DNA of 64,000 nt, from the NCBI GenBank assembly GCA_032164295.1, contig JAJHTX010000006.1, forward strand, positions 1,426,001 through 1,490,000, read 5' to 3'. The notes below the pieces were generated by a model, which saw nothing but the letters and a program-made list of their open reading frames with translations, was not told where the DNA came from and made no database searches. The position numbers and the translations under genes are program-made. This DNA comes from Inonotus obliquus. Lineage: Eukaryota; Basidiomycota; Agaricomycetes; Hymenochaetales; Hymenochaetaceae. Each line of letters begins with the position of its first letter. The stretch's first letter is position 1. Shown here one piece after another: positions 45,281-57,600 of this stretch.

Positions 45281-46885
45281 TACATCGTAACGCATTTTTA
45301 GCATATCCGCATATACCGTACGAAGCGTGGACAACTTCATTCCGCAAGCATTAGCCAGTTAGAGTCCTGACATTGCGCAAAGGCACAAGACAGATAATGC
45401 AAGTAGCCAATCCCCAGCCCTTGCTTTTGCGGCGCGAGACTGAGAGGGGAAAGAAGATGAGCACAAAAGGATAAAGACAGCTTTGAATAGTCTACGGGAG
45501 CGCACCAGCGTACCAACTGAGTGTTCTCTCTCCACGGACACATCAAGGCGCGTGGGTGTTCCATGCCGTCGGGATGAGAATCTGTTCCTTCCTCGTACGT
45601 GAGCGCCAGTAGAACAATTCGGAAAAGTGATGTTCAGTAATGTGAAGGCACCGATACCAGACTTTGGGAGTGAGAGTAAGCGGCTCCTTCCTGAGTATTC
45701 CAAAGGACAACTGCCGAATGGTAGGAGTCGGACATACGTTGAGGGTTAGCCTGAGGGCTCATAGAACTTTTTTCAGGTACGATCGTTCTCATGACGATAC
45801 AGTATCAGTTGTATCAGCAGCCAGCAGCAGCAGTGCAGTTATCGATATGACCAGAGATCCAGTCACGTCTGTGAAAATCACCTGTAAGAAGCTCATTACG
45901 ATAGTTTGTAGAAGAGAGTCGTCAGCGGGTTCGGTTGGGTCAACCAAATTAAGTCATGCTCTGGACTAATTTGGGTTATTGATAACTTTTTTCAACAAAG
46001 AATCGTCTCCATTTTTCTGAGCCCCGAATCCATGGCGGGTAGGTCGACTCTGCAATGGTGGCACCTTGGACCTCTGTTCATCGGGTTGATGTATGCTTGA
46101 GCGCAAAGCCGGATAGTCAGGCTTTCGACAGGCATCAGAGAATCGACCAGAGCGCGCTTTCCCAACACAGCCTTCCTAGACTTCCCTCTATCGAGTCCAG
46201 CCCGGAGGCGTTTATCCTAAAGCAAAAGGTATTCAATCATCTCAGCTGCCGCCAGATCTCCCATGCCACGGAAGATATTAAAACATCTCCTCTTCAAGAC
46301 TTTCAATCTCACTCGACGAGTACTCTTTCTCTTCCTTCCTGGGAATCGAATGAAAGAGAGCAGCTTGGCATGGGAATATTAGACATACCAATGTTTCTCT
46401 TTGCGGTTGTAATGAATAGGTCTGGGGGGAATGCATAGCTCTAGAAGGGAGATGTTGTACCAATTAAGGTAATTGGTGTGGGCAGCGGCCGATGATATAA
46501 AAGTCCTCACACCGAAGGAAGACTTCGGTGCCGGAAGAAGCAACTTGATGGTTTGATATGATGCATGTTTTATTTCTGTAGTGAGAGAAAACCATGGGAC
46601 GAACGTGGGACCGGCACCAACGTCTGCATGAAAGGCAGTCCGAATGGCGCTTTCGGTACCAGGAGGACTAGAATCGTCTATTGCAGAGGGGACGATCGTT
46701 CAGCCAGAGCCAGAGTGTCACTTGATGCGTTTCGAATTCCCTCCTGAAAAAAAAAAGCAAAATTGCAGATGAGTTGTCTTTTTGGTCCGTGAGCATGCAA
46801 AGCCCATCATCGTAACATTATTCAAGCGATCCACAACGCGTCACCAATACAAACAAACCAAGATAAGACCAAACTTGAACCCCGC
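45281..46885. other. 1.6 kb intergenic region upstream of Mn peroxidase
   Basis: The region lies between the Mn peroxidase promoter and the 3' end of SND1. Frames of 100-130 codons at 45664-45969 and 46055-46438 (+) and 45359-45703 (-) show no domain and no splice logic. An A-run (46747-46757) and a perfect 8-bp stem hairpin (46510-46530) are the only structured elements I can see. Long promoters are known for peroxidase genes, but nothing here proves control function. Confidence 0.5.
46510..46530. other. Perfect short inverted repeat
   Basis: CACCGAAG, a five-base spacer GAAGA and CTTCGGTG. The 8-bp arms match exactly. It sits in the intergenic stretch some 380 bp behind the SND1 stop. It could be a binding site or an RNA hairpin, or chance. 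Confidence 0.6.
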
Positions 46886-49800
46886 TCACTCCTCGTCGTC
46901 CTCTATATCCCCAAACTCGAACATACCAAGACGGTCTCTTTTAGCGCCAGTCAGCGCCTCCTTGAGTTTCTTGGTAACGGCTGGATATGCAGAGAGGTAC
47001 TTGCATCCCTTTCGGTCGATTGAAGCGAGACCTTCACGCACGAGATCGGCGTTGATGCATGTCGTTGGATCATTCGCTGCCTCTGGATCGCTCGGGTCGA
47101 TGAGTCGAAGATGTAAAAGCGGGCCTTCTCGGTGGTCAACGTTGGCAATGAGCTTACGCCCTTCGCATAGACTGCGGAATCTGTCGATTGCCTCTTGGTA
47201 GTACTCCGAACTTGGATCCACAAGCTTTACGAAACTAAGGATAACAATCAGGTCGAGCACATTTACGACGCAGTCCTTTCGAATCTTACCTTAACCGAGC
47301 ATCTTGTGCTTGACCGGGTAACGATCGGAATTTCGGATCTAAAGGTCGGATGTTCTTGTATGCTACAGAGTCTTGATTCCCATAGTCAATGAACGTCACT
47401 TCCGCTTCCTTCTTCAGTGGAGATGACCGTCGGACCTTCGCGCGGTACCATGAGCCGTCAGAGAATTTTGCAGAGACGAGGTCTCCGCCTTTCGGAATGA
47501 AAGTTGAGGGTTCGGATGATGCACGATGATGTAGGGAGAATTCCTGCATGAGTTTCTCCAACGCTGCGATACCTAATCAAAGTCATTAGCGTTGAAACAG
47601 AGAGGAGGCTAGACTTCCAGCGGACCTTCTGTATTGAGGACCTGTACAGAGAACGATAATCCATTACGTGTGCGGACATCGCTAATGATGACATCGAGAT
47701 ACTCTGTTTTCAAGGCCTGAACATCCTGAGCCTTTCTTTCCTCTTCTTCCACAGCCGCTTCCGCCTCTGCATCATAGTCCTTCCATAGCTAATAAACAAA
47801 GCAGTGATCAGCAAACTACTGTTGAAAAAGGACGTGGGACACTTACACCGCGTTTGTTTTGTTTAGCCTCAGCCTTGTGCAGTCTGGTTAGCTGCTACTC
47901 ATATTCGAGTAAGAAACACATACTTCTGCGTCATGCAGCTGCTTGGCCCAGGGTAAATCCTGCGCTGAAAAGTCATGCACAGAAGCCAGACCTTCCCGAG
48001 CAAGGGTGACGGCAGCGTTCTCGGTTTTATTCAAGTATAAAGCGCCAATGAATCCCCCGCTTTTGTCCACCGCATCGATCTCAACTTCAACATCACGCTG
48101 CATATAGCGGCGCGTCGAGAACTCAGCAGCCTCTGCTCCGAAAGGCTCGCCCTTTTCATTTGGACTTCGGGCAGTTCGAGGGGCGCGAATACCTGGTGCG
48201 ACATGAGATGCAGGACAGCGGTCTCATCCTAGAATAGAACTTACCTCCGAGAACGAAGGTAATAGATTGATTGTCCTTTGGGAATAATACTCTGGAACAA
48301 GTTAGCCTCGGTACGTTTCTCCTAATTATGGAGAAAACATACTTGAACCGCGAGCCAGAAGCGACGTAGTCTACCACAGCCGGAATGCGGCCTAATCGTT
48401 TGTAACCAGACAGGAAAGAGTTTGCGCGCGAAGCAGACTACACGAACGCTTAGATGAAAAAATAAACAGAAACAGGAAGGTTGAACATACTTCCGATACA
48501 TTCGTTGGTGGTTTCGGAGCAGGTTGTTCTTTCCCAGAGTGTATGCCCCTCCCTTCTGCAGCAGCACTGTCCTTTGATTAGCAAAACTTGAAAATGGAGC
48601 GTCGCGTTGAGTGCTTACGCTTGTTCTGCCGCCATCAGCTTGTCATAATCAGATGAGCGGTCTTCATCGTCACGTTTGTGTCGAAGAGCAGTTGCCAGCC
48701 CCTTCTCAATTAGCTGCTCAGCAATGTTTCTAAAGAACGTCCAAGGATTATCAGAATTACTGATGACACAGAAGGACCAGGACTTACGTGTTGGCTCCTC
48801 CATAGCGAAGAGTCACACATTCGCGTTCATCGTATTCGCCCTCTTTGGGGCGAACAAAGTCCACATGTACCTTGACGGTCTTTCCGATGAGCTTTTTACG
48901 AAGAAACTGGGGCGCATTTGCGACATCAGACAATATGTTTTTTCTGACATGCTAATTGGAATACGAACCTCTCGAGCTTCATGTGCGTAATATGCTTGTT
49001 TTGGATCATTCGCTCTGAGAACAAGGAGATCAGCCTCGAGCGCACCAGTAAAATTGCTAGGAAGTATTCACTTCGGCGCACGGGTAGAACTTAGTTGTAA
49101 CCTTCGTTCCTTCCCACCATCCTTTGAAACGACCGAAACCTGGTCACCACTCCACACTCGTACCACAACGGCATCAAAGTCGCGAACGGATCCACTTGCA
49201 GAGGTTGCACCATTTGATCGAGGAGCAACAGGCGCAGAGACATATAAGTACAGTCGTTTTTCCTTGGCAATTCTTTCGGCTGCTCGTAGTGCCTCCATGC
49301 CACCACCTGCAGCTAGCATGCCAGCATGCCAATCAACGACACGAGCAAGACCATTGGAAACGAGATGTTCCGCGATATTTCCAACGCGGTGCAAGACTGT
49401 CAAAGTGAAGTTAGATCACAGTTCGAACTGTACATAGTAAGCCTGACCATTTCCGATAAAGATGCTTGCGGAAGGAGGTGGTGTTCCATTAGCAGTTGAC
49501 TGGAAGGGAGTCGCGGTAGGGGCAGGTAGAGAGAGAAGCTGAACATGAACTGCGCGCTGTAGCAACCTCGATTCCGTAAAAAACCTTGCCTACAGAAACA
49601 AATACAAAATTGTCTTGACACTGTAGAATTCACAATTGCGGCAAAGAGCATACCTCGTCACCCCATTGTTCGCCTGTTTCGCCTTGCTTACCGGATGCAC
49701 GAGGACAACGCACACCAGCAAGAGCAATATTTGCGAACTGGTGATCACCTTCAGGCATCAGCAGACGCACGCGTAATGTGGAGCCGTCCCGCACGGACTC

Positions 49801-50888
49801 AACAATCGCTAGTATTTCGAGGTTCTCAGAATAAAAATATCATGACACATAGTTTCGGTTCAAGTACCATCGAGTTTTTTGCCCTTCCACTCTTGAAGGA
49901 ATTCCTGAGAGTTCTCTGGCATATTATAGTGTATTTGCCTTGCCTATAATTCTATTTATTAGTTAAAGGCCTACTTTCATCCGCGGGAAAGATACTGCGC
50001 ACCTTTGGTCCCTGAGGATTCCACATTCCACGTCCATTAGTACGCGCATCCTCTTCAAGAGCTTTTCTTTTCTCATCTTCCTCCGTCGATTCACGTTTCA
50101 GTTCCTTCGTCTTCGCCCACCCAGCACGGAGAAGTTCCAAAGATATGTCAACCGGAGGCGAAGAGGCAATCTCAGCATTACCGAGGTCTCGCGGTATATC
50201 ATCTGTCCCCGGAGGAAGCGAATGGATAGACGTGAAGTTGACTTGTTTACCGACGCAAACTGCGCGAAGGAATTCGCGAGACTCGAACGCCCAAGGCTTT
50301 GTAACCATTTGCGCAGTAAGTAGGTGTTAATGCGCGTGAAATGTGAAATAACGCCCAGTGAAAGTCACAGTGGTGACAACGGGGAAAAGTCCGACATATG
50401 CGTAAACATCAAGAAGTTGGAGATCAAACCAACGGGGAAGGAACATACCTCGTCTTCGCGAGACTGCGTCCCAAGGCGTGGTGCAATAACATCAGCAAGA
50501 TGCAGGATTCTATTATTAGCGTCGAAATCAATTAGAAATTGAAATCAGCGATGCGGATGAATCAGACAATTAATTGACAGAAACGCACCGTTCTTTAGGC
50601 GGTTGGCCCTGAGGACCAGGAGGACCACGGAGTACGAGCGAGTCACCAGAGATGACAGCTTCAGTACGAAGAATTTCAACATCCAGAGCAGGCCATTGGC
50701 AATAGAGTCCAGAGAGTCCGGTATATATGTCAGCAACGATTCTTTCCAACCACTCGAAATGCCACAAGGATAGTTATTATACATACACTTCACGATCTAA
50801 AATGCAACGTGTCCAAATCCTCACATCAGCCAAATGGACAACTACAAGTAAATCCTATAAACAAATGACACACTTGTTTCAAAGACAT
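46886..50888 (-). CDS. Tudor staphylococcal nuclease (SND1/Tudor-SN)
   Basis: About 900 aa in many exons. Upstream ones: proposed 50888-50870, then 50658-50589, 50509-50449, 50296-50003, 49943-49868, 49808-49654, 49589-49448, 49396-49072, 49014-48969, 48906-48788 and 48729-48619, and on to the stop at 46886-46888. Repeated SNase-like blocks: [18 protein letters not shown] with [11 protein letters not shown], then [20 protein letters not shown], then [16 protein letters not shown] with [15 protein letters not shown], then [14 protein letters not shown]. The Tudor domain follows with [22 protein letters not shown] and IRPLDPKF, and a last partial SNase end. Tudor-SN acts in RNA turnover, edited RNA decay and stress granules. 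The start exon (MSLKQV) is inferred because it restores the phase of the first domain; its donor is weak. Confidence 0.92.
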
Positions 50889-51623
50889 TGTCCGGCAAGC
50901 GTAAATGAAATCAAAGCAGATATGCGGAGAGGATGACCGAGGAGGTGGTAATTTGAAGAGGAGAGGTGTTGCTGAAGAGTCAAGAATGAGTCTGAGAAGA
51001 AATTTGAGATTTCGTGCTCGTGTGCCGTGTCCGTGTGCCGCGTTGATCCCTTGATCGTGTCAAAACATGTGACTGTGAAACACACTTTCCTCGAAAGGTA
51101 ATACGGGATTTTACTCCGCTTCACTTTCCGCTCGCTCCTTTGTCTGGCGTCCGTGTCAGGGACCGGCCACCAGAAAAGCTCAAGATGCCGCTTTACAAGT
51201 TATTTTGCATCGCAGCGCATTACCCCGAATACGTGAGCCTTTCCTAACTCCTCGCCCTCGAATCATCATATCAAACAGAAGCAACTCGCAACTTGCAACT
51301 TGGATTCTTCCTTTCTCTGGACCATGACATAACAACGAACAACGAACAACGAACAACGAACAGAGGCACCTGAAAGATCTAGTCCACACAAGCGCAAAAT
51401 TCCTATTCGACCGAGGAAGCGCTGTGCGAGAAATTCGATACTTGGGATTGAAGAATCTTCCTCAGAGTATGAGAAGACATAAGCATGTCCATACTATTGG
51501 CGAGTACGTGTCATTTTCGTTCAACTTCCGTCCCATCCGCTTTCTGTTTTAAAACAAACGGAACAATCTCACTGATACTGATATTGATACTAAAATATTG
51601 TTCCTTCTTAAAGCTACTGGATC
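50889..51623. other. Intergenic with a 7-bp tandem repeat (AACAACG x4)
   Basis: The region lies between the SND1 start and a small hypothetical ORF. At 51331-51361 the unit AACAACG occurs four times in exact register, followed by AAC. No coding frame with support. Confidence 0.6.
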
Positions 51624-51992
51624 ATGAACTTCGACACATCCCCAACCATACTCCACCACCTAACCGAACGAATGCAAACAGACCACCGCGTCATCCGATG
51701 GACCACGCTCAAACTCGGCGAAAAACTCACCGACGTCGCCGACACTCAACAATCCACCATCTCGTTCAGCAGAAGCCTTCACACCACACCTGAAGATATA
51801 GGAGTATGGAGTAATAGCGGGTCTGGACCGGGGATACCTTTGGAGTTGTTGCAGGGATCGTATCGCGGGTTGCTTACTGGGTCTGGGTCGCAGGGTAATG
51901 TGGGAGTTGAAGGACGTGTTGCGGGGCTTGGTGGTGTTTCTGTTGCTTCGCTTGGTGGGGCTAGATATGCTCGTGATAGGATACCCTCGTGA
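51624..51992 (+). CDS. Small hypothetical protein, 122 aa
   Basis: A single open frame from ATG 51624 to TGA 51992. The N-terminal half is polar (TERMQTDHRVIRWTTLKLGE), the C-terminal half rich in Gly, Ser and Val. I do not recognise a family. A second ATG-led frame (51485-51793) overlaps it in another phase with an intron-like donor (GTACGT at 51504), but splicing it to this frame runs into a stop. It could be noise in a gene-poor stretch; codon choice is not strongly biased in either frame. Confidence 0.35.
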   Translation: MNFDTSPTILHHLTERMQTDHRVIRWTTLKLGEKLTDVADTQQSTISFSRSLHTTPEDIGVWSNSGSGPGIPLELLQGSYRGLLTGSGSQGNVGVEGRVAGLGGVSVASLGGARYARDRIPS

Positions 51993-52094
51993 GGGAGTGC
52001 AATCTGGTACTCTGCTTCCTTATTACTAGGTACACGTTCTAACTCACTCCTTCCCTGAGGACAGGATATCCATAATTTACTATCAGTTATCAGT

Positions 52095-52268
52095 TCTAGA
52101 GCTACATATTATGTTCCTGCACAACGAAATGCACAACCTCATCTAAAGGAAAAGATATTCTTTCAGCCACCGTGTCTTGAGCTTGTCGAGTTCCAGAGTC
52201 TCTTCGTCAGCAATTGATTATTCAAAAGGTTCACAACGTATCAGTGCATGCAAGCCCGCCTGCGTGTG
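52095..52268 (-). pseudogene. Decayed copy of the last exon of the HAD hydrolase gene
   Basis: The plus strand from about 52112 (atgttcctgcacaacgaaat) to 52262 follows 52652-52785 of the neighbouring HAD gene: the same atgttcctgcacaa-aatgcacaac-tcatcta string, cgtgtcttg, tctcttcgtca-caat and aa-cccgcctg-gtg. Small insertions break the reading frame (minus strand), so the copy cannot code the parent tail. The two segments are about 540 bp apart in direct orientation, a local tandem duplication that has decayed. Confidence 0.8.
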
Positions 52269-52643
52269 CATCAAACCCTCGAGGCCATCTAGAACTCACT
52301 CTTCATGAAACCTTGAAGCTTCGATCAGTATTGACGGCGGATATCCCATAGTAAGTACTGAATAGAGAAGTCGGAGTATGGAGAATTTACCATGTGTTCC
52401 GAACCGTACTTGGGATTCCGGGTCTCGGGCTTTCCCCTCTTCCGCCTGCCAGTACGAATCGCGAACGACTCGTCAACCACACGACAACTCCACAGACACA
52501 TATGAAGCACCCGGTTGTGAGGGAATCCGCATAATCTACTGTTGAAGTTCTACTTACTTATTAGGTATGGACCGTATGGTACACATTCCATCCCTACCTT
52601 ACTCCTGAGACCAGGAAGACGTAAACTACCATTGGTCCTAGAA

Positions 52644-53914
52644 CTACGCGTTATGTTCCTGCACAAAATGCACAACTTCATCTAATCCTTTGATCCGTCT
52701 TATCGTGTCTTGTTCTGGAATCTCTTCGTCAACAATGGACTCTTCAGAAGGTCTTCGAAGTAACAAGGCATTCAAACCCGCCTGTGTCGCGCCATAATAG
52801 TCACTATGGGCAAACAACAAAACACAACCTATAGACAGACACACAGAACAATAGTATTCCATCGGCTTACCATTTCAATTCATCACCAATGTGTACTGTT
52901 TCTGATGGTTGTACGCCAGCACGTTCGCAGGCGCGTAAGAAGATTTCTTTTTGTGGTTTTTCGACACCTTCCAGGTCACTTGCTAGTATAGGCTCGAATA
53001 GCGAGAGTGCACCAAGGTCATCTAGAGCCTGTACTTGAGAAAATTTCGATCAGTGTGGATGCCTTACCAACAACAAAATACTACATACAGACTCGTGAAT
53101 CGCAATTAGTTACAAGAGCAGTTGCAATGCCCAACGAACGAAGCGTCGTGACTGGATATTTGTCAATAAGATAACGACCTAAGAGGTATGCGTGGAACTT
53201 ACGCGTTGAAATAGTATCATCATACAATTCATAGCCTTCCCGCGAACTAAATCGCCGGAGCAGTTGTGGAACAACTTTCTGGAGATGATCATTCACGTCT
53301 TATGTAATTCCGAATTGCATGGATGACATATGGTCCGGCGTATATTAAGCAAGTGAGCGACGTATGGAACAAAGATGACAAATAGTGGGCATACCATCTT
53401 CACGCGCACCTGCTCCGAGGGCCGTTTGAGAAATGACGGCTGCCCACCAAGAATCGGGACCTTCTGCATACGCAGGACGAGAAGTTTGTAATTCCTTGAG
53501 CGCTGTAGGTGGACAGTCTTTGAGTACTGATATTAGAAAGAAGAGGGTGGATGTATTATCAACATGGAAGCAGGGGGGCGGGGGGAATTAGCGGGGTCGT
53601 GACGGACGCCACAAAATAACCAAGCTGATTAATGGACGGTAACAAGTCGGAACAAGATAGACGCCAACACCGGTGAGAAAATCATATTGCATCGTGAAGG
53701 ACAGGTGAAAGCTTAATGCAAGCGGACGCACTGTCACTCTCGCACAAGAACAAGGGTACCATTGACACTACTGACCAGACTTGAAGGAGCTCTTGACTGC
53801 ATCAGGCGATAGTTCACCGAAATATGGTGCAAATACTTGAGCGTATTGGACGTGAATCGGTTGACGAGGACGTAGGACGGTGAGTAGGGCATCAAAAGTC
53901 GCCAGACGTATCAT
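52644..53914 (-). CDS. HAD-superfamily hydrolase, HDHD3-like
   Basis: Six exons: 53914-53776, 53526-53395, 53298-53203, 53151-53093, 53028-52871 and 52803-52644; 247 aa with closed phases. HAD marks: an opening strand LATFDALLTV with the nucleophile Asp8, IATALVTNCDSR as motif II (Thr/Asn), KPQKEIFLRA with the motif III Lys, and HIGDEL then CDYYGATQAG as motif IV. The second Asp of motif I (DxD) is replaced by Leu, as in several HDHD3-type proteins, so phosphatase activity is uncertain. The first intron (53775-53527, about 250 nt) is four times longer than the others in this window. It has no signal peptide; the likely place is cytosol or mitochondrion. Confidence 0.85.
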
Positions 53915-54660
53915 TATGTGAAGACGCGCTGATTCAATTTTGGTTCCCGGCGGGCGGGATTGCTTCCTTCCTAAAGTGGATTAGCGTGTGTTTTATTTCC
54001 GCGTTCTGAAGCAGAGTCGATCAGCATCATCAGAAACTTTCACATTGACTGCTATTCTTGCCAAAACCCCGAGAGTTATGGACCCGAACTTGAGATGGTA
54101 GGGGATAGGGTGAATGCAGCCGAATAATTGATTGATTGTACTCATCATCCGAAGACAGGTGGATTGGAAATGCACAGTAATGATGACGACTTGTGGACTT
54201 TGCCAGGAGTTCACGATGAGATTTCTGACCAAGAGGCCTCGATTAATGCGCCGCCGATGATGCTGGAGTGCCCTGCCGATCTTTCTTCTCGTGTCGTCAC
54301 TCTTCTTTACTGCTCAAGCTTGTCTGGCTTTTCTCTTTGGCCGCCACAGTAAACACGTCACGGCTTGCGTACGGCACTGCTTACAACATCAACCTAGGCT
54401 GCCACTCTCTTTGACGTCTATAGTTCGCTACCTGTTCTTCTGGCGGATCCACCGCCGGAACTCAGTCCAAAAGTGATACATACCGGAGAGTGTGATAGCC
54501 TCAACTCTGCCTCACCCGCGCGTTTATTAATCGCAACTCATCCTTCCAGACTGCTCTTACCCCACCTTCTTGCTCCTCGCATATCTTGCCTTTTGACCAC
54601 CATCCTCTCCCTTGTCTGTCTCTTGCACGCTTTTCGACCGCTAGAAACAACTTGCACGGT
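53915..54660. promoter_or_regulatory. Divergent intergenic region, HAD gene / Mei2-like gene
   Basis: About 745 bp between head-to-head start codons. The last 150 bp before the Mei2-like start are pyrimidine-rich (cttccagactgctcttacccc and similar), fitting a transcription start zone. Frames of 60-80 codons have no support. Confidence 0.5.
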
Positions 54661-57600
54661 ATGGTCTCTGCTGTCCCTTTCCCTGTGAGTCCTCCTCTTT
54701 GATCGGAACTCTACTCGCGATTGCCGCCTAAACCGTTGCCAATATTCTAGTCCTCTCCTTCACGGAACATGCACCCATCACAGTCCTTGTCTGGCCAATG
54801 GTACGTTTCTCTCCCTACAGACTATTCGAAACGCATCTTGTCTTATTTTACGTATCACAGGGAGGCATCAGCCAACCAAGCAGAATATGCCCGTACGTCC
54901 TTTATTATCGACTTCTTATTGCCCAGTCGAGCTATAAACACTCCCACCTTTCAACAGAACGCTTCAGCTCCCCGACTCCGACACAGGCATCTTCTTCCTC
55001 TCAGCAGAAAGCGCAGCAACAGACACCCGAGAGGCCCTTGCAGCCGCATACCCCGCTTACTCCACCTCTCACCCCTGCGTCGTCTACTTCGCTTTCTTGC
55101 TCAGGTAACGGAACCATGAGTGGCGGGGAGAGTAACGGCATGATTAATACAAGCTCAAGTCCTTTCTCCACTCCTGCAAGAGGTCCAGCGGCACCTCCCC
55201 CTACCCCAGCTTCCGCGGGATTGCTAAGCGGTTCGAACCTAATGGCTTCGCATATGGGACCTCCTTCCCCGGTAGCTGTGGGGCCTAGTTCTAACACGAG
55301 TAATGGCGGAAGTAGATGGCCTGCTCCTTCAGAGTCACGCCGCATGCGTCCACTTCCCCATCGCATTGACATCGGGTCGATTGGAAGCACTTGTTCAAGC
55401 GTGGCGCTATCTCCCTATAGCGAAAGAAGCGAGCGTAGCATTGAACTGGACAAAATGCTACCTGATGTAGACCGTGTTCCCGGTGACTTTCGCTGTGCCG
55501 ACACGAATGCAAGAGATGTAAACTCAGGCGGGGAAAGGTATCTACTTGTGGGTTTGTTCCCAAACTTACTTGTTACATTGAAACCTAATCAAATTTACTC
55601 CGCCGTTCAGGTCGGGAATGTTCCGAGGGACGCCTCCGAAGGCCAACTTCGAGATGCCTTTAACGTGAGTGATACTACTTCTGCAATGGTACCACACACT
55701 AATATTATTGTTTATTAGTCGCGAGGAGATGTCAAAGGCATTTGGTCGCGCTTTCAGGAGACCGAAGGTCTTATTATTCTTGCGTTCTTCGATTGTCGGT
55801 CGACAGCCGAGGCCGAGCGCCGAATAGTCGTTCCGGGGCAAACTTACTTCGGCGGCAGGAGGCTGCGTACAGAAAGGATGGGAGCGACGGCTCTGAGAAA
55901 AGTATGCCATTGTTGCACTTCTCCGTCCTCGTGTCTGACCCTCCGCGTTGATTTCTTTCGATAATGAAGCTCCTAGGTGATTCCGAGTTTATAAATCAAA
56001 TAGAAGCGGAAGTTGTCGTCACCCTGGACGGCAGTATGGATGCAGGTTCTCTTCAGACGATCGTTTCCAGCTTCGGAGAGTTGCGCGTGTTCAGCCAAGT
56101 CAATTTGGCCAACGGTCAGGTAAAGTTCTGTCTAAATATGCACCTTTGTCGTCGGAATTGACTATCTTGAAGGCATACCTTGCAGAATTTTACGATTGCC
56201 GCCATGCTGAAGCTGCAACGGAAGCACTCGATGGACGCAGCTTCTTTGGTATGCGGCTCCATCTTACTCCGAGACACGCAGCGCCTACAGACATGAGCCA
56301 CCTTGTCCCCATTCCGCTGAGTTTAGATGGTGCAAGGCAAAACCGACGTGGGGGTTCTCAGCCAGCATCTCCTCTCCATACAAACAATTCCTTCGGTCGG
56401 CTCCAGTCGGATCTAATCTCATTTTCATCCCATCAAGACTCTGGCGCAGAAAGAAATGAGGCAAGCATGACCACTGACACATCCAACTCGAGTCCCTTTC
56501 ATGGTTCACGCGCACTACCCCTTGTCACTCCTCTTGCGCACTCGCACTCAGCGGTCTTACATGCCGGTGGCGGTCGGCGCATCTCGACGGGCTCAGTAGG
56601 TATTCTCCCAGGCGGAGCCCTTCATCAGAGTACAAGTGAGCAAGACTTGAGAAGGCGTGCAGCGGCCAATAGTGTCACTTCTGTTGGTGTACAGGATGGA
56701 TGGATCACAGATCACGCAAGGAGAACGAGTGACACGTTCTGCTTTGACGCACTCAGGCGGGTCGCAGGCGACCTTACTGATAATGTTACCCAACCTCTGG
56801 GTATCGGTAACTTGGGTCGCTCGAGGACGCGTGCAATCAGCGAGTCGAGCGCATCGCCGAGGGTTGTCTCGCCGAGTGATGGCTTTTCAACTGTGGGAAT
56901 GGATGTCGGTTTGCAGGGACACCTGTCTTTCGAAGAGCCGTCGACGCCAGAGCACAGTACGGCTACTGGAGCCTCGGGGTACCATCGCGAGGATTGTGAT
57001 CGGGACAGCGAGGTTGATCGCAACTTGTTAGCACATACCCGCTTTCCAACCTGTAGTGACTCATCTCTTGGCGGACCACACACACCTCCTCCAGGATCGG
57101 TATCATGCAACCTTGCTTCGTATTATGCGGGTTCGCCATCTGTGTACGGATATCCAAGTATGCTTACTCCAGCGCATCCCGGTGCAGGCCATTGCTACCT
57201 CGGATCTCCACTCAGCGCAGTTACAAGTCCCACCGGAATGAGATTTGGCTATGCCCCGCAAGCTGCTGGATACAGCCCTGGCGGCCTGAGTGTCCATTCT
57301 TCTGTACCTTCTCCTCCCTCTCTACATTCTCCGTCCCACACTTCTCTCCTGTACTCCCCCACCCACCCATTACACCCACAATTGCAATCTCCAGCGCGTG
57401 GTGCTCTTGATGCGACCCGAGATCCACCTGCCGAACGAAACCAGATAGATTTGGATCGTATTGCTGCAGGACTTGATACAAGGACGACCGTCATGATCAA
57501 GAACATCCCGAATAAGTTATCGGACAGGGATTTGATTGAGTTTATCAACCGCGTGTGTCCTCGTAAAATTGATTTCTTGTACTTGAGGATGGACTTCCAG

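Noticed and set aside
45359..46438. Frames of 101-127 codons upstream of the Mn peroxidase
   Set aside because: Frames on both strands overlap, none has a domain, signal peptide or spliceable extension; treated as promoter/intergenic DNA.
55001..55390. 129-codon minus-strand frame, Gly/Val/Glu-rich
   Set aside because: Antisense of the Ser/Pro/Thr-rich exon 4 of the Mei2-like gene.
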